A DNA stretch of 36,712 bases, from positions 1-36,712 of the forward strand of contig JAQXDZ010000108.1 in NCBI GenBank assembly GCA_029251085.1, read 5' to 3'. The position numbers and the translations under genes are program-made. Below the pieces are notes generated by a model. The model saw nothing but the letters and a program-made list of their open reading frames with translations, had not been told where the DNA came from and ran no database searches. Below are positions 16,079 to 24,476 of the stretch, one piece after another. Origin of the DNA: Mariniblastus sp. Lineage in GTDB: Bacteria > Planctomycetota > Planctomycetia > Pirellulales > Pirellulaceae. Numbering within the stretch: the first letter of the stretch is position 1; every line of letters begins with the position of its first letter.

Positions 16079-17905
16079 ATGAGCCGACGATCGAAACGAA
16101 CGAACTCCTTTCCAGATAAAAAACGGGCGAAGATGCCCCCGATCAAGGAAACCATTGTCGCCGACGAGCCATCACGTGGCATTTTTGGTTTCATGCGAGA
16201 CTTTGGTGTGCGTGAGACCATCGAGTCTATCATTGTCGCGATCGTTTTGGCGTTGATGTTTCGAGCTTACGAAGCCGAGGCATTTATTATTCCCACTGGA
16301 TCGATGGCACCTTCTCTCCAAGGCCAGCACATGGATCTCGAGTGCCAAAACTGCAAATTGCGATACCGCTCCGGTGCGAGTAAAGAAAATTCAGAGACCA
16401 ACCCAAAACAATTCGTCGACAGCACTTACTGCCCCATCTGCCAATACAAAACAAAAGTCTACAACACAAAAGAACCGGACCACAAATCCAACAATGGCGA
16501 TCGAATTCTAGTCAACAAGTTTGTTTACGACTTCAGCGAACCAGAGCGATACGATGTTATTGTTTTCAAAAACCCCAACGATGGAAAACAGAATTACATC
16601 AAACGCCTAATCGGATTGCCCGGCGACAATCTCCTTATCGAAAACGGCGACATTTACGTCATGGATGAAGTCGATGGAGAGTACGAAAAATCAATCACTC
16701 GCAAGCCGCCAGAAAAATTAAAGAATGTCCTCCAGGCCGTAGACGACACCAACCACATTGGTGAGTTGCTGAACGATGTTCAATGGCCTTCACGCTGGCA
16801 GGCCTTTGACGGTTCGAAACAGTGGACCACAGACACTACAGGAGAAAATCCCGTATTTCGCTCTAGTGCTCAACCCGATGCGCACTGGCTACGCTACCGC
16901 CACTACCAACCATTCAAAAACGAATGGAGCACAATCAGTTCCGGGTTATTGCCAACACGCTTTCGCAACAATGAACTGCCACCGGGAAGACTCATTGGGG
17001 ATCAATACGGTTACAACGATGGTGTTTACCAAAACAATGAAGCACTCGTTAGCACGCAAAACCTTGGCTTGCACTGGGTTGGCGACCTTGGACTTGAATT
17101 TTGGGTCGACATCAAATCCTCGGATGGCACACTGATGTTTGATGTTGTGGAGGGCGGCGTGCACTTCGTCTGCGAAATTGACATTGCCACGGGTAAGGCT
17201 ACTCTTAGTGCCCAAGACGAAGCGTCCAAAACAAAAGTCACATTTCAAGACGCGAGCGGTACCCCAGTCGAATCGCCATCAGCCAAAACAAAGATTAATG
17301 GGTCAGGTTCTCACCACATCATGTATGTGAATGCCGATGACCGTTTGAATCTTTGGATCGACAATAATTACGTCGAATTCGATGCCGCTGCTTTCATATG
17401 GGACGGAATCCCTATTCCAACCTACTCCGCTGACGATCCGGGAGACGCTGAACCCGCCGGGATCGCCGCGAAAAATGCCGAATTGGACATCACTCGGATC
17501 AAGGTACTCCGCGATCTGTACTACACCTCCGTTAAAGGGCAGGGGCCTCTTGGTAGCCAGATCTCTACAGAGAACGAAACTGGCGAAAGCATCTCGATTA
17601 TCGAAGCGTATCACCGCGACCCGGAATCGTGGAGCTCCGACGGCGCGGCAGATTTTTTCACTGCCAAAAAAGGCCAAACAGAACCGATGTTTCGACTTGA
17701 AAAGGGTGAAACGCCGGACAAAGATCAGTTCCTTCCGATGGGAGACAATAGCCCTCGCAGCCTTGACGGTCGTGTTTGGGATGGGGAAAAATTTGTCGAA
17801 CGCGATATGCTTATCGGTCGTGCAATGCTGATTTACTGGCCGCACACGCTAAACAAACCGATCAAGTATTTCCCTAATTTCAGTCGAATGGGATTCATTA
17901 AGTAA
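16079..17905 (+). CDS. lepB: Signal peptidase I with zinc ribbon and beta-sandwich-type insert
   Basis: A 608-residue protein, about twice the usual length of signal peptidase I, which removes signal peptides of exported proteins at the outer face of the inner membrane. There is a cytoplasmic stretch of about 45 residues, one helix (about 46-62), then catalytic Ser75 in PTGSMAPSL and Lys175 in IKRLIGLPGD; box E is GDNSPRSLDGR at 555-565. Two additions stand out. A zinc ribbon (Cys89, Cys92, Cys118, Cys121) lies just after the Ser. About 300 residues (roughly 195-500) lie between the Lys and box E; their strand-rich part resembles LamG/concanavalin-like domains and ends in RDLYY (478-482). The same layout in the preceding gene shows a tandem duplication. 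Confidence 0.88.
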   Translation: MSRRSKRTNSFPDKKRAKMPPIKETIVADEPSRGIFGFMRDFGVRETIESIIVAIVLALMFRAYEAEAFIIPTGSMAPSLQGQHMDLECQNCKLRYRSGASKENSETNPKQFVDSTYCPICQYKTKVYNTKEPDHKSNNGDRILVNKFVYDFSEPERYDVIVFKNPNDGKQNYIKRLIGLPGDNLLIENGDIYVMDEVDGEYEKSITRKPPEKLKNVLQAVDDTNHIGELLNDVQWPSRWQAFDGSKQWTTDTTGENPVFRSSAQPDAHWLRYRHYQPFKNEWSTISSGLLPTRFRNNELPPGRLIGDQYGYNDGVYQNNEALVSTQNLGLHWVGDLGLEFWVDIKSSDGTLMFDVVEGGVHFVCEIDIATGKATLSAQDEASKTKVTFQDASGTPVESPSAKTKINGSGSHHIMYVNADDRLNLWIDNNYVEFDAAAFIWDGIPIPTYSADDPGDAEPAGIAAKNAELDITRIKVLRDLYYTSVKGQGPLGSQISTENETGESISIIEAYHRDPESWSSDGAADFFTAKKGQTEPMFRLEKGETPDKDQFLPMGDNSPRSLDGRVWDGEKFVERDMLIGRAMLIYWPHTLNKPIKYFPNFSRMGFIK

Positions 17906-18007
17906 ACTCAGGCTCAACACCTCGCGGTTCTGGACTACGAATCGCCAACGTAATTTCCAGCCACATACTAGCTGCCAACTACACCCCAATGTTCACGGAG
18001 GAACGAA

Positions 18008-19084
18008 ATGCCAATACTTGAAGCAGAAGGCTTGGTGAAAATTTATGGTCGACGCAGGGTGGTCGACGGAGTTTCTCTGCAAGTCGACCCGGGGGAAATC
18101 GTTGGCCTTCTGGGCCCTAACGGAGCAGGCAAAACGACTTCATTCAAGATGATGTGCGGCCTCGTCCGACCCGACCGCGGCAAAGTTTTCCTTCAAGATG
18201 CGGACGTAACTCAGTGGCCGCTGCATGAACGAAGTCGCAGTGGCGGGATGGGTTACCTTCCGCAACAGGCCAGTGTTTTTGGCAAACTTTCAGTCGAGAA
18301 AAACTTGAAGGGAGTCATGCAACTGCTTGGATTCAGCCGAAAGCAACAGAAGTTCCGAACCGAAGAATTGCTGGAACAATTCAAAATTGGCCACATTCGA
18401 AAAACCCGCGCAGGAAAACTATCTGGCGGAGAGCGTCGACGGTTAGAGATTGCTCGCTGCCTGGTTTCCGAGCCCAAGATCATCATGCTCGACGAACCCT
18501 TCGCTGGGATTGACCCAGTCACAGTTCAGAGCATTCAAATAATCATCAAGTCCCTCGCAACCGACGGAATTGCCGTCTTGATAACAGACCACGCGGCTCG
18601 TGAAATTCTACAAATCACTGACCGCACCTATGTCGTCAGTGAAGGGCAGGTCCTGTGCAGTGGAAGCCAAGAAGAGATCCTTTCCAACCCTGACGTGCGA
18701 AATAAATATCTCGGCGACATCGAAATACAGGGCACACAGCCTGCTCAAAATCAAACTTCGCGACCGACCTCAACTCAAAACACACCAACAGTGAGCGGGA
18801 AGAAATTGGAGATCAATCCAGACAGGATCCCCGGTGGTACGGACATTCAATCAAGCCATCCCAAGGCGGAGCAACATTCACCGCCAAAGTTTTTGCAACA
18901 TCCTCACGAACAACGAGGACTTGACGCCGCAGAGCAGGAGGTCGTCGCTGCACTTAACGCGGCAGGCCGAGACGCCCCTGGCGGCAATGAGCGAATTCCC
19001 AACAGACCCAAAATTGTCTTCGCCGATGCAGACCAACCAGAAAAGAAAAGAAAGTCTTTCTTTAAATCCAACGACCTTGATTAG
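18008..19084 (+). CDS. lptB: LptB-like ABC transporter ATPase with C-terminal extension
   Basis: A 358-residue protein whose first 240 residues are a complete ABC ATPase of the LptB type, which powers transport of lipopolysaccharide from the inner membrane with LptF and LptG. It has Walker A GPNGAGKT at 36-43, a Q-loop near YLPQQ at 83-87, the signature LSGGE at 138-142, Walker B IIMLDEP at 158-164 and the switch His195. DEPFAGIDP and ITDH are characteristic of LptB. The last 118 residues are polar, Pro/Gln/Ser-rich, without recognisable motifs, and absent from E. coli LptB (241 residues). GGAGG stands just before the ATG. No lptF, lptG, lptA or lptC is nearby. Confidence 0.88.
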   Translation: MPILEAEGLVKIYGRRRVVDGVSLQVDPGEIVGLLGPNGAGKTTSFKMMCGLVRPDRGKVFLQDADVTQWPLHERSRSGGMGYLPQQASVFGKLSVEKNLKGVMQLLGFSRKQQKFRTEELLEQFKIGHIRKTRAGKLSGGERRRLEIARCLVSEPKIIMLDEPFAGIDPVTVQSIQIIIKSLATDGIAVLITDHAAREILQITDRTYVVSEGQVLCSGSQEEILSNPDVRNKYLGDIEIQGTQPAQNQTSRPTSTQNTPTVSGKKLEINPDRIPGGTDIQSSHPKAEQHSPPKFLQHPHEQRGLDAAEQEVVAALNAAGRDAPGGNERIPNRPKIVFADADQPEKKRKSFFKSNDLD

Positions 19085-19124
19085 CCTGATCTAAATTCGC
19101 CCCAACTTAATTAGATTGCAAAAC

Positions 19125-20252
19125 CTAATTTACCTGGGTCAGCTTTTGCGATTCCGATTTAAGCTGGCCACACGCGGCTAAGATGTCCCTTCCACGAGGG
19201 GTTCGGATGGGCGCTGGAAGTCCCTTGGAATTGAGATAGCTGGCGAACTTCTCGATTGTTTTCCAATCTGAACATTCGTAGGCAGTACCCGGCCAGGGAT
19301 TAAAGGGAATTAAATTTATCTTGGCCGGTATCCCCTCCAGCAATTCAACCAGTTCTCGCCCGTCTCGCAAACTATCGTTTACACCTTTGAGCATGACATA
19401 CTCAAACGTAATGCGACGCGCGTTGGAAAGTCCTGGATAATCTCGGCAGGCAGCCATCAGTTTTTCAAGCGGATACTTTCCGTTGATTGGCACTAATTCG
19501 TCGCGCAACTCATCACGAGTTGCATGCAGTGAGATAGCCAACATGACTTTGATTTCTTCACCGGTCCGGTAAATCCCCGGGACAACGCCCGATGTCGACA
19601 ATGTGATTCGTCTTCGGGAAAAACAAAGCCCGTCACCATCCAAAGCGATTAATAACGCACTCTTCACGTTTTCAAAATTAAACAGTGGCTCGCCCATTCC
19701 CATCATCACAATGTTGGATATTTTGCGGCCTTCTAGGGGTGCGATCATTCCTGGAACGGGATCCATGCCAACGAAGTCTGCAAGCCGGTGCCGAGCGAGC
19801 ATAATCTGGCCAAGAATCTCATCCCCTTGAAGGTTGCGCACCATTTTTTGTGTCCCTGTATGGCAAAACGTACAGGTCAACGAACAACCGACTTGGCTCG
19901 AGACACATAAAGTGCCGCGGTCGGTTTCAGGAATGTAAACCGTTTCGATTTCTACAGGCGCTCCGGCTCCCCGCGGTGGAAATCGCAATAGCCACTTTCG
20001 CGTTCCGTCTTTGGAAACTTGTTCTTCCACAATTTCGGGATGCGTAATTAAATAAAACTGATCGAGTTTTGCCCTGAGCTCTTTGCCAAGGTTTAGCATC
20101 TCATCAAAATCAGTTACGCCGCGGACATACAGCCAATGCCATATTTGATGGACCCGCATCTTCGCTTGGTTTTCGGGAACGCCAATCGCTTGAAGCTCTT
20201 CCTTAAGCTGTGACCGGCTCAAGCCGATTAAACTTTTCTTTTGCTCTTCCAT
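19125..20252 (-). CDS. rlmN: Dual-specificity 23S rRNA/tRNA adenine-C2 methyltransferase RlmN
   Basis: A 375-residue radical-SAM enzyme that methylates C2 of A2503 in 23S rRNA and A37 in some tRNAs. The iron-sulfur cluster cysteines are Cys123, Cys127 and Cys130 (CSLTCTFC). Cys116 in LCVSSQ and Cys361 in AACGQL correspond to E. coli Cys118 and Cys355, the catalytic pair. [10 protein letters not shown] and the ISLHAT segment are also typical. The length is normal (E. coli 384). The ATG at 20252 has GGGAA directly in front. It is the last gene of a same-strand group, 141 bases after the ThuA-like gene, and convergent with lptB. Confidence 0.96.
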   Translation of the reverse strand: MEEQKKSLIGLSRSQLKEELQAIGVPENQAKMRVHQIWHWLYVRGVTDFDEMLNLGKELRAKLDQFYLITHPEIVEEQVSKDGTRKWLLRFPPRGAGAPVEIETVYIPETDRGTLCVSSQVGCSLTCTFCHTGTQKMVRNLQGDEILGQIMLARHRLADFVGMDPVPGMIAPLEGRKISNIVMMGMGEPLFNFENVKSALLIALDGDGLCFSRRRITLSTSGVVPGIYRTGEEIKVMLAISLHATRDELRDELVPINGKYPLEKLMAACRDYPGLSNARRITFEYVMLKGVNDSLRDGRELVELLEGIPAKINLIPFNPWPGTAYECSDWKTIEKFASYLNSKGLPAPIRTPRGRDILAACGQLKSESQKLTQVN

Positions 20253-20393
20253 TTCCCATCAATCAATTCTTGAAGCATTAAGTTGCCTCGTAAACAGCAA
20301 ATCGCTTAGGACCAATTGAGCGGTTCCACAACGTGTCCCCACTCCTCATCGAAAACCACCCAATCTTGCACCCAGACTAATTCAGACAATCGA

Positions 20394-21470
20394 TCACTTG
20401 TTGATCAAATTATAGTCTGCTGGCTTCTTTCCCTTTTCGAAAGTCCCGAAACCGAAGGCCGTAGGTTTGTACTCATCAACGTAGTTCACATTCGCCTTTT
20501 CAGGAATGTCTTTTTCCATCCCCACACACCAAAAACTTGCATTGACAACCAATCGACGAAGACCTTCGCTTTCAAAATCGGTCGAAGCTCCCATGGTCGT
20601 ACAAAAAATTCGTGATTTTCCGGCATCTTTACGAGGATGGGACTGTACCCACGCGATTGGCATCATTGGATTATTCTTTGGGCCGTCAACCGGTTTTGCA
20701 TCGGGAGTCATCCCCGCAAGCACCGCGCCGTCCAAAAGAACAGTCGCCGTTTTGGGGAGATTCCGAATCCCATAGACATCCGAAGGCCCCCAAACATCCG
20801 TTATTCCCCGAAGAATGGGATTTGACTTGTTGGCCTCAACGATTACTCCACGACAACTCTCAGATTTATGTCGCCCGTGATGGTTGATCCACGTATCTCC
20901 AAGAATCTGTTGGCCAAATCCACCCTTCCACTCTTTCGAGTTAAATCCATATTGCTTGTACGAACTTTTGGAATCACCACCAAAGTTAAAGGCATGGGTT
21001 GAAGTACGTGTACCAATGATCGGTTTTCCCGCTTCCACGTAGTCCACGAAGTGCTTCATCTGCTCATCTGGAAGATTGCGAAAGCGGAGCCCTAAAATCA
21101 GCAAATCGGCAGAGTCGATCATTTCCATACCTGGTATGTTCTTTTGATACGAAGGGACGATGTCACCTGATTTAGGATCGATGGGAAAAAGAACAGTACA
21201 TTTGAAACCAAACCGAACTGCAAGTATTTTCCCCAGCATCGGCATCGCTTGCTCGCTTCGATATTCGTCATCGCCCGCAATCAGGACGATGTGCTTTCCG
21301 TTCCCAGGTCCTTCAAAGCCATCGTATTGACACCACAATGAATCCGTTCCGGTCTCGCCACGATTGAAATCATTTTCCATCGCTTGAACTTGTGTCTGAT
21401 TGGTTAACGCAACAAAACACATGACTGCCAGAGCGAAAACTCCCGTTGCTCGTCTTAAAAAGTGGTTCAT
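20394..21470 (-). CDS. Exported ThuA-like protein
   Basis: A 358-residue protein with a signal peptide (residues 1-30, hydrophobic FALAVMCFVALT, ending VQA). The body has the flavodoxin/glutamine-amidotransferase-like fold of ThuA: HIVLIAGDDEYRSEQAMP early, SADLLILGLRFRNLP for the central strand and turn, then GKPIIGTRTSTHAF. ThuA-like proteins are linked to sugar use, and planctomycete members are commonly secreted near sulfatases. No Cys nucleophile of true amidotransferases is evident. The start is 2 bases from the sulfatase stop, and AAGGA lies within that gene's end, so the two are translationally coupled. The exact reaction is unknown. Confidence 0.8.
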   Translation of the reverse strand: MNHFLRRATGVFALAVMCFVALTNQTQVQAMENDFNRGETGTDSLWCQYDGFEGPGNGKHIVLIAGDDEYRSEQAMPMLGKILAVRFGFKCTVLFPIDPKSGDIVPSYQKNIPGMEMIDSADLLILGLRFRNLPDEQMKHFVDYVEAGKPIIGTRTSTHAFNFGGDSKSSYKQYGFNSKEWKGGFGQQILGDTWINHHGRHKSESCRGVIVEANKSNPILRGITDVWGPSDVYGIRNLPKTATVLLDGAVLAGMTPDAKPVDGPKNNPMMPIAWVQSHPRKDAGKSRIFCTTMGASTDFESEGLRRLVVNASFWCVGMEKDIPEKANVNYVDEYKPTAFGFGTFEKGKKPADYNLINK

Positions 21471-21472
21471 TT

Positions 21473-23041
21473 TCAGTCCTTATCTTGCCCTTGATTGAAA
21501 TCTGGTATGGGATTCTCTTTGCCTAAAATTAATGCAAACTCGGTCTCTAACTGCAACGCTTTTTCTGGGTTCTCTTTCAAAAGATCCACCTGTTCTTCAG
21601 GGTCACTGGAAAGATTGTACAACTGGAATGGTCGCTGAAACGGCTTTCCTTTTGGCAACTCACGTCCGCCAGATCCGTTTCCAAGAATCAACTTCCAGTT
21701 TCCCTTGCGTATTGCGAAAGTGCCCGCACTTGAGTGATGAATCACTGCCCTCTTACGATGATACACTCGATCAGGCAATGCAAGCGCTGACGGTAAAAAA
21801 GAAAAACTATCTTCCGATTGAGTTGAATCCACAACGACGCCCGCTGCTTCGCAAACCGTAGCCAAAATATCGGTAAGGCAAATCACACTGGAGTTGCTAA
21901 CACCCGATTTAATTTTCCCCGGCCACCGAACCAAAAAAGGCACCCGGTGTCCGGCCTCGTAAATATCAGCCTTCGTCCCCCGAAAAATTCCATTGGCTTG
22001 ATGATGACTCGCCGAATAGCCCTGAACCGTATCATCATCCACATGATCCGCCACGGAAATCCCCTCCGGCAGACGCTTCATAAAAGACCCATTATCGCTG
22101 GTCACTAACAGCAGTGTATTTTCAGCCACGCCTGCTCGATCCAAAGCATCGACTATTCCTCCAACAGTCCAATCCACCTGAGCGACAAAATCTCCGTAAG
22201 GACCAAGGGTTGTTTTACCTTGAAATTGTTCCATCGGAATAACGGGTTTGTGAGGCGCCGGCATTGGGAAATAGAGAAAAAATGGCTTCTCACCGCGGGC
22301 GCTTTGACGAATAAAACCGGTAGCCTTCTCCAGCAAGTGACTGAGACTGGCCTCGTGATCAAAATCATCACTTACTTCACCCGTACGCAAATACTGAGGG
22401 AAGCCGCGTTTCTCGATGACCTTTTGCGGTACAGAAGTGACGCGGCCATTTTCCAAATACACGTAAGGGCTCATGTCCAATGAAGCTGGAATAATGTACG
22501 AGTAATCGAATCCATGCTCGCGAGGCCCATCATCAACCGGTTGGCTGTAGTCTACCCAGGAATCTTTTTTATTACGAAAGTGACCCGCTTTTTTGGCGTG
22601 TTCGACTTTACTTGGCCACCCCAAACCGAGGTGCCACTTTCCAATACAGGCCGTCTCGTAACCCGCCGAACGCAGAAGGGTTGCGATGGTAGGCTGTTCC
22701 GCTTCGATCAACGGCTCGGAATAACCATTCAGAACTCCCTTTTTCAGACGGGTCCGCCACGCATACCTCCCACACAACAATCCGTATCTTGTTGGTGTAC
22801 AAACACTGGAACCAGTATGCGCGTCGGTGAAGCGCATCCCCTCTCGAGCCAACCGATTGAAGCCTGGCGTCGGAATCCCAGAGGACGAATTGTTCGGCTC
22901 GATGTCACCAAACCCCAAATCGTCAGCCAGCACCAGAACAACATTTGGCCGCTGCAATCCCTCGTCCGACTCACCCGCCACCGCAGGCCCCTGCGAGCCA
23001 AGTAGCATTAGCACAATTAACAAATTGAAAAACTGGCCCAT
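21473..23041 (-). CDS. Secreted sulfatase (formylglycine-dependent)
   Basis: A 522-residue arylsulfatase-type hydrolase that removes sulfate esters, probably from algal or other polysaccharides, after export. The signal peptide is at 1-23 (hydrophobic FFNLLIVLMLLG, ending AVAG). Cys81 in the SVCTPTRYGLLCGR motif is the residue converted to formylglycine. The metal site is complete: Asp40-Asp41 in LADDLGFGD, Lys135 and His137 in GKWHLG, PHKP, and SDNGS. The open frame reaches 23140, but ATG 23041 begins the signal peptide cleanly and has AGAAGAG upstream. A sulfatase-maturing enzyme must exist elsewhere in the genome. It forms an operon with the ThuA-like gene; apt lies 95 bases upstream. Confidence 0.93.
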   Translation of the reverse strand: MGQFFNLLIVLMLLGSQGPAVAGESDEGLQRPNVVLVLADDLGFGDIEPNNSSSGIPTPGFNRLAREGMRFTDAHTGSSVCTPTRYGLLCGRYAWRTRLKKGVLNGYSEPLIEAEQPTIATLLRSAGYETACIGKWHLGLGWPSKVEHAKKAGHFRNKKDSWVDYSQPVDDGPREHGFDYSYIIPASLDMSPYVYLENGRVTSVPQKVIEKRGFPQYLRTGEVSDDFDHEASLSHLLEKATGFIRQSARGEKPFFLYFPMPAPHKPVIPMEQFQGKTTLGPYGDFVAQVDWTVGGIVDALDRAGVAENTLLLVTSDNGSFMKRLPEGISVADHVDDDTVQGYSASHHQANGIFRGTKADIYEAGHRVPFLVRWPGKIKSGVSNSSVICLTDILATVCEAAGVVVDSTQSEDSFSFLPSALALPDRVYHRKRAVIHHSSAGTFAIRKGNWKLILGNGSGGRELPKGKPFQRPFQLYNLSSDPEEQVDLLKENPEKALQLETEFALILGKENPIPDFNQGQDKD

Positions 23042-23136
23042 GAAAGCAAACTCTTCTTTTCTAAATACTTTGCCGTTCAAATTCCGCTTGAGAAAATGGA
23101 GTCTTCCCTGTTCGTGCGAGAAATCACTGGCAGCGA

Positions 23137-23673
23137 TCAATTGAAGTCGATCAAACTAAAGACCGGATACTTTTCCAGTTTTTTGAGCCCCTCAAGAAAT
23201 TGAAGGTGGATCAAAAACGCACAACCAGCCACTTTCCCTCCGCAAGATTCAATCATCTCGCAGCAGGCCTGAACCGTTCCGCCAGTTGCCAACAAGTCAT
23301 CAATCACCAACACATTTTGACCCTCTTGAATGCCATCCACATGCATTTCAAGAGTATCCGATCCATACTCGAGATCGTAGCTGAAACTGTGTTTGTCGAA
23401 TGGCAGTTTCCCAGGCTTTCTAATTGGAACCATTCCAACACCGAGACGCATTGCAAGTGGCACAGCAAACAGAAACCCTCGCGCCTCAGCGGCAGCAATC
23501 ACGTCGATCTTTTCGCCCTGATACTTTTCCACAAACTGATCAATACATGCGGTTAACGCAGCATGACTTCCCAACAGTGGTGTGATGTCCTTGAAATTGA
23601 TTCCCGGCTTGGGGAAATCAGGCACGTCACGAATAAAGTCTACTAGATTGATCGAATTTGAGGTTTGCGTCAT
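23137..23673 (-). CDS. apt: Adenine phosphoribosyltransferase
   Basis: A 178-residue cytoplasmic purine-salvage enzyme that forms AMP from adenine and PRPP. The PRPP-binding loop VIDDLLATGGT is at 123-133; the N-terminal FPKPGINFKDITPLL and the middle ARGFLFAVPLA and IRKPGKLPF blocks are diagnostic of APT. The length is typical. It is the first gene of the minus-strand group leading into the sulfatase, though the 95-base gap leaves it unclear whether they share a transcript. An inverted repeat lies about 57-75 bases upstream of its start. Confidence 0.95.
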   Translation of the reverse strand: MTQTSNSINLVDFIRDVPDFPKPGINFKDITPLLGSHAALTACIDQFVEKYQGEKIDVIAAAEARGFLFAVPLAMRLGVGMVPIRKPGKLPFDKHSFSYDLEYGSDTLEMHVDGIQEGQNVLVIDDLLATGGTVQACCEMIESCGGKVAGCAFLIHLQFLEGLKKLEKYPVFSLIDFN

Positions 23674-23729
23674 CAGGCTCTCAGCTAATTCATACGTGCT
23701 AAAACGAAATGGTCTTAATCATCTCAGGA

Positions 23730-23748
23730 ATCACTCCCGCGGAGTGAT
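23730..23748. repeat. Perfect inverted repeat upstream of apt
   Basis: ATCACTCC and GGAGTGAT form an 8-base perfect inverted repeat around CGC. It lies 57-75 bases before the apt start, where a repressor could sit, but it could equally form an RNA hairpin. No T run follows on either strand. Confidence 0.45.
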
Positions 23749-23882
23749 CATTATATCCCCAAAATGAAAATGACACTACCACTTGGTTTGGCGAGAGTAT
23801 TTGACCAAGCCTCACAGCAGACTTCCGGTCACCTATTGTTTGATAGCTATAGTTGGATGGATGAGGAACAAGCCAATCCAAC

Positions 23883-23918
23883 TGGGGTTAATCAAATCCT
23901 TAGCCCCAATTTTCTCCC
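23883..23918 (+). terminator. Terminator-like hairpin before the YbaN-like gene
   Basis: TGGGGTTAA (23883-23891) pairs with TTAGCCCCA (23900-23908) with one G-U pair and an 8-base loop; ATTTTCTCC follows. On the plus strand this resembles a weak intrinsic terminator, about 85 bases before the GTG at 24001. There is no gene on the plus strand upstream to terminate, so it would be a leader attenuator or the end of a small RNA. Confidence 0.35.
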
Positions 23919-24000
23919 GCCACAGTTTGAACGTGACGTAGCTTAAAAGCCCATTCGAAGGTAGACTTAGCGAACATAAGCAGGTACTTGGGACTCGACT

Positions 24001-24414
24001 GTGGCTAACTCAAAACTCAAACGTTATACCAATGCCACAATTGGGCTTTTGTTCGTCGTCGTGGCTGCGGTCGGCGCCGTACTGCCGGGAATTCCCACCG
24101 TCGGTCCGCTGATGCTGGCCTCATTCTTCCTTCTGAAAAGTTCACCCGCATTGGAAAAACGATTGGTAAGGAACCGTTTTTTCGCAAAATACCTGGCCTA
24201 TATCGACGGCACCACCCCCATGACCAATCGAATGCGAATCTCATCCATTTTGATGATGTGGTTAAGCATTTCGATCAGTGCAGCCGTCTCTATGGCCGCT
24301 GGAAATATCAAGTTCTGGCTAATAGGAATTTTGGTCACCGCCGGCTTGATCGGCACCGTTTTCATTTGGCGTTACCGAAGAGGCGCTTCGGTCGACCAAA
24401 GTGATCCCGATTAA
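24001..24414 (+). CDS. YbaN-like inner membrane protein (DUF454)
   Basis: A 137-residue integral membrane protein. The hallmark of DUF454 is seen at residues 27-53: VLPGIPTVGPLMLASFF, then LLKSSPALEKRLV. Hydrophobic segments lie at about 12-47 (probably two closely spaced helices), 79-98 and 103-124. The C-terminus is charged and cytoplasmic. E. coli YbaN (125 residues) has the same layout; its function is not known. The start is GTG at 24001, with no good Shine-Dalgarno site. It ends 63 bases from the convergent smc gene. Confidence 0.8.
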   Translation: MANSKLKRYTNATIGLLFVVVAAVGAVLPGIPTVGPLMLASFFLLKSSPALEKRLVRNRFFAKYLAYIDGTTPMTNRMRISSILMMWLSISISAAVSMAAGNIKFWLIGILVTAGLIGTVFIWRYRRGASVDQSDPD

Positions 24415-24476
24415 TCTCCGGAACATCTGAGAGAGCCAGGAATCACAGTTACCACCGGGCTAAAAAACGCCAGAGC

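Larger units (their letters stand above)
23674..24000. other. Divergent intergenic region with two stem-loops
   Basis: This 327-base stretch separates apt (minus) and the YbaN-like gene (plus). It contains an inverted repeat at 23730-23748 and a terminator-like hairpin at 23883-23918, both listed separately. A 60-codon frame at 23764-23946 has no recognisable motif and is interrupted by the second hairpin, so it is not called a gene. Confidence 0.4.

Noticed and set aside
23764..23946. A 60-codon open frame on the plus strand upstream of the YbaN-like gene.
   Set aside because: No motif or ribosome site is seen, and a terminator-like hairpin lies inside it.
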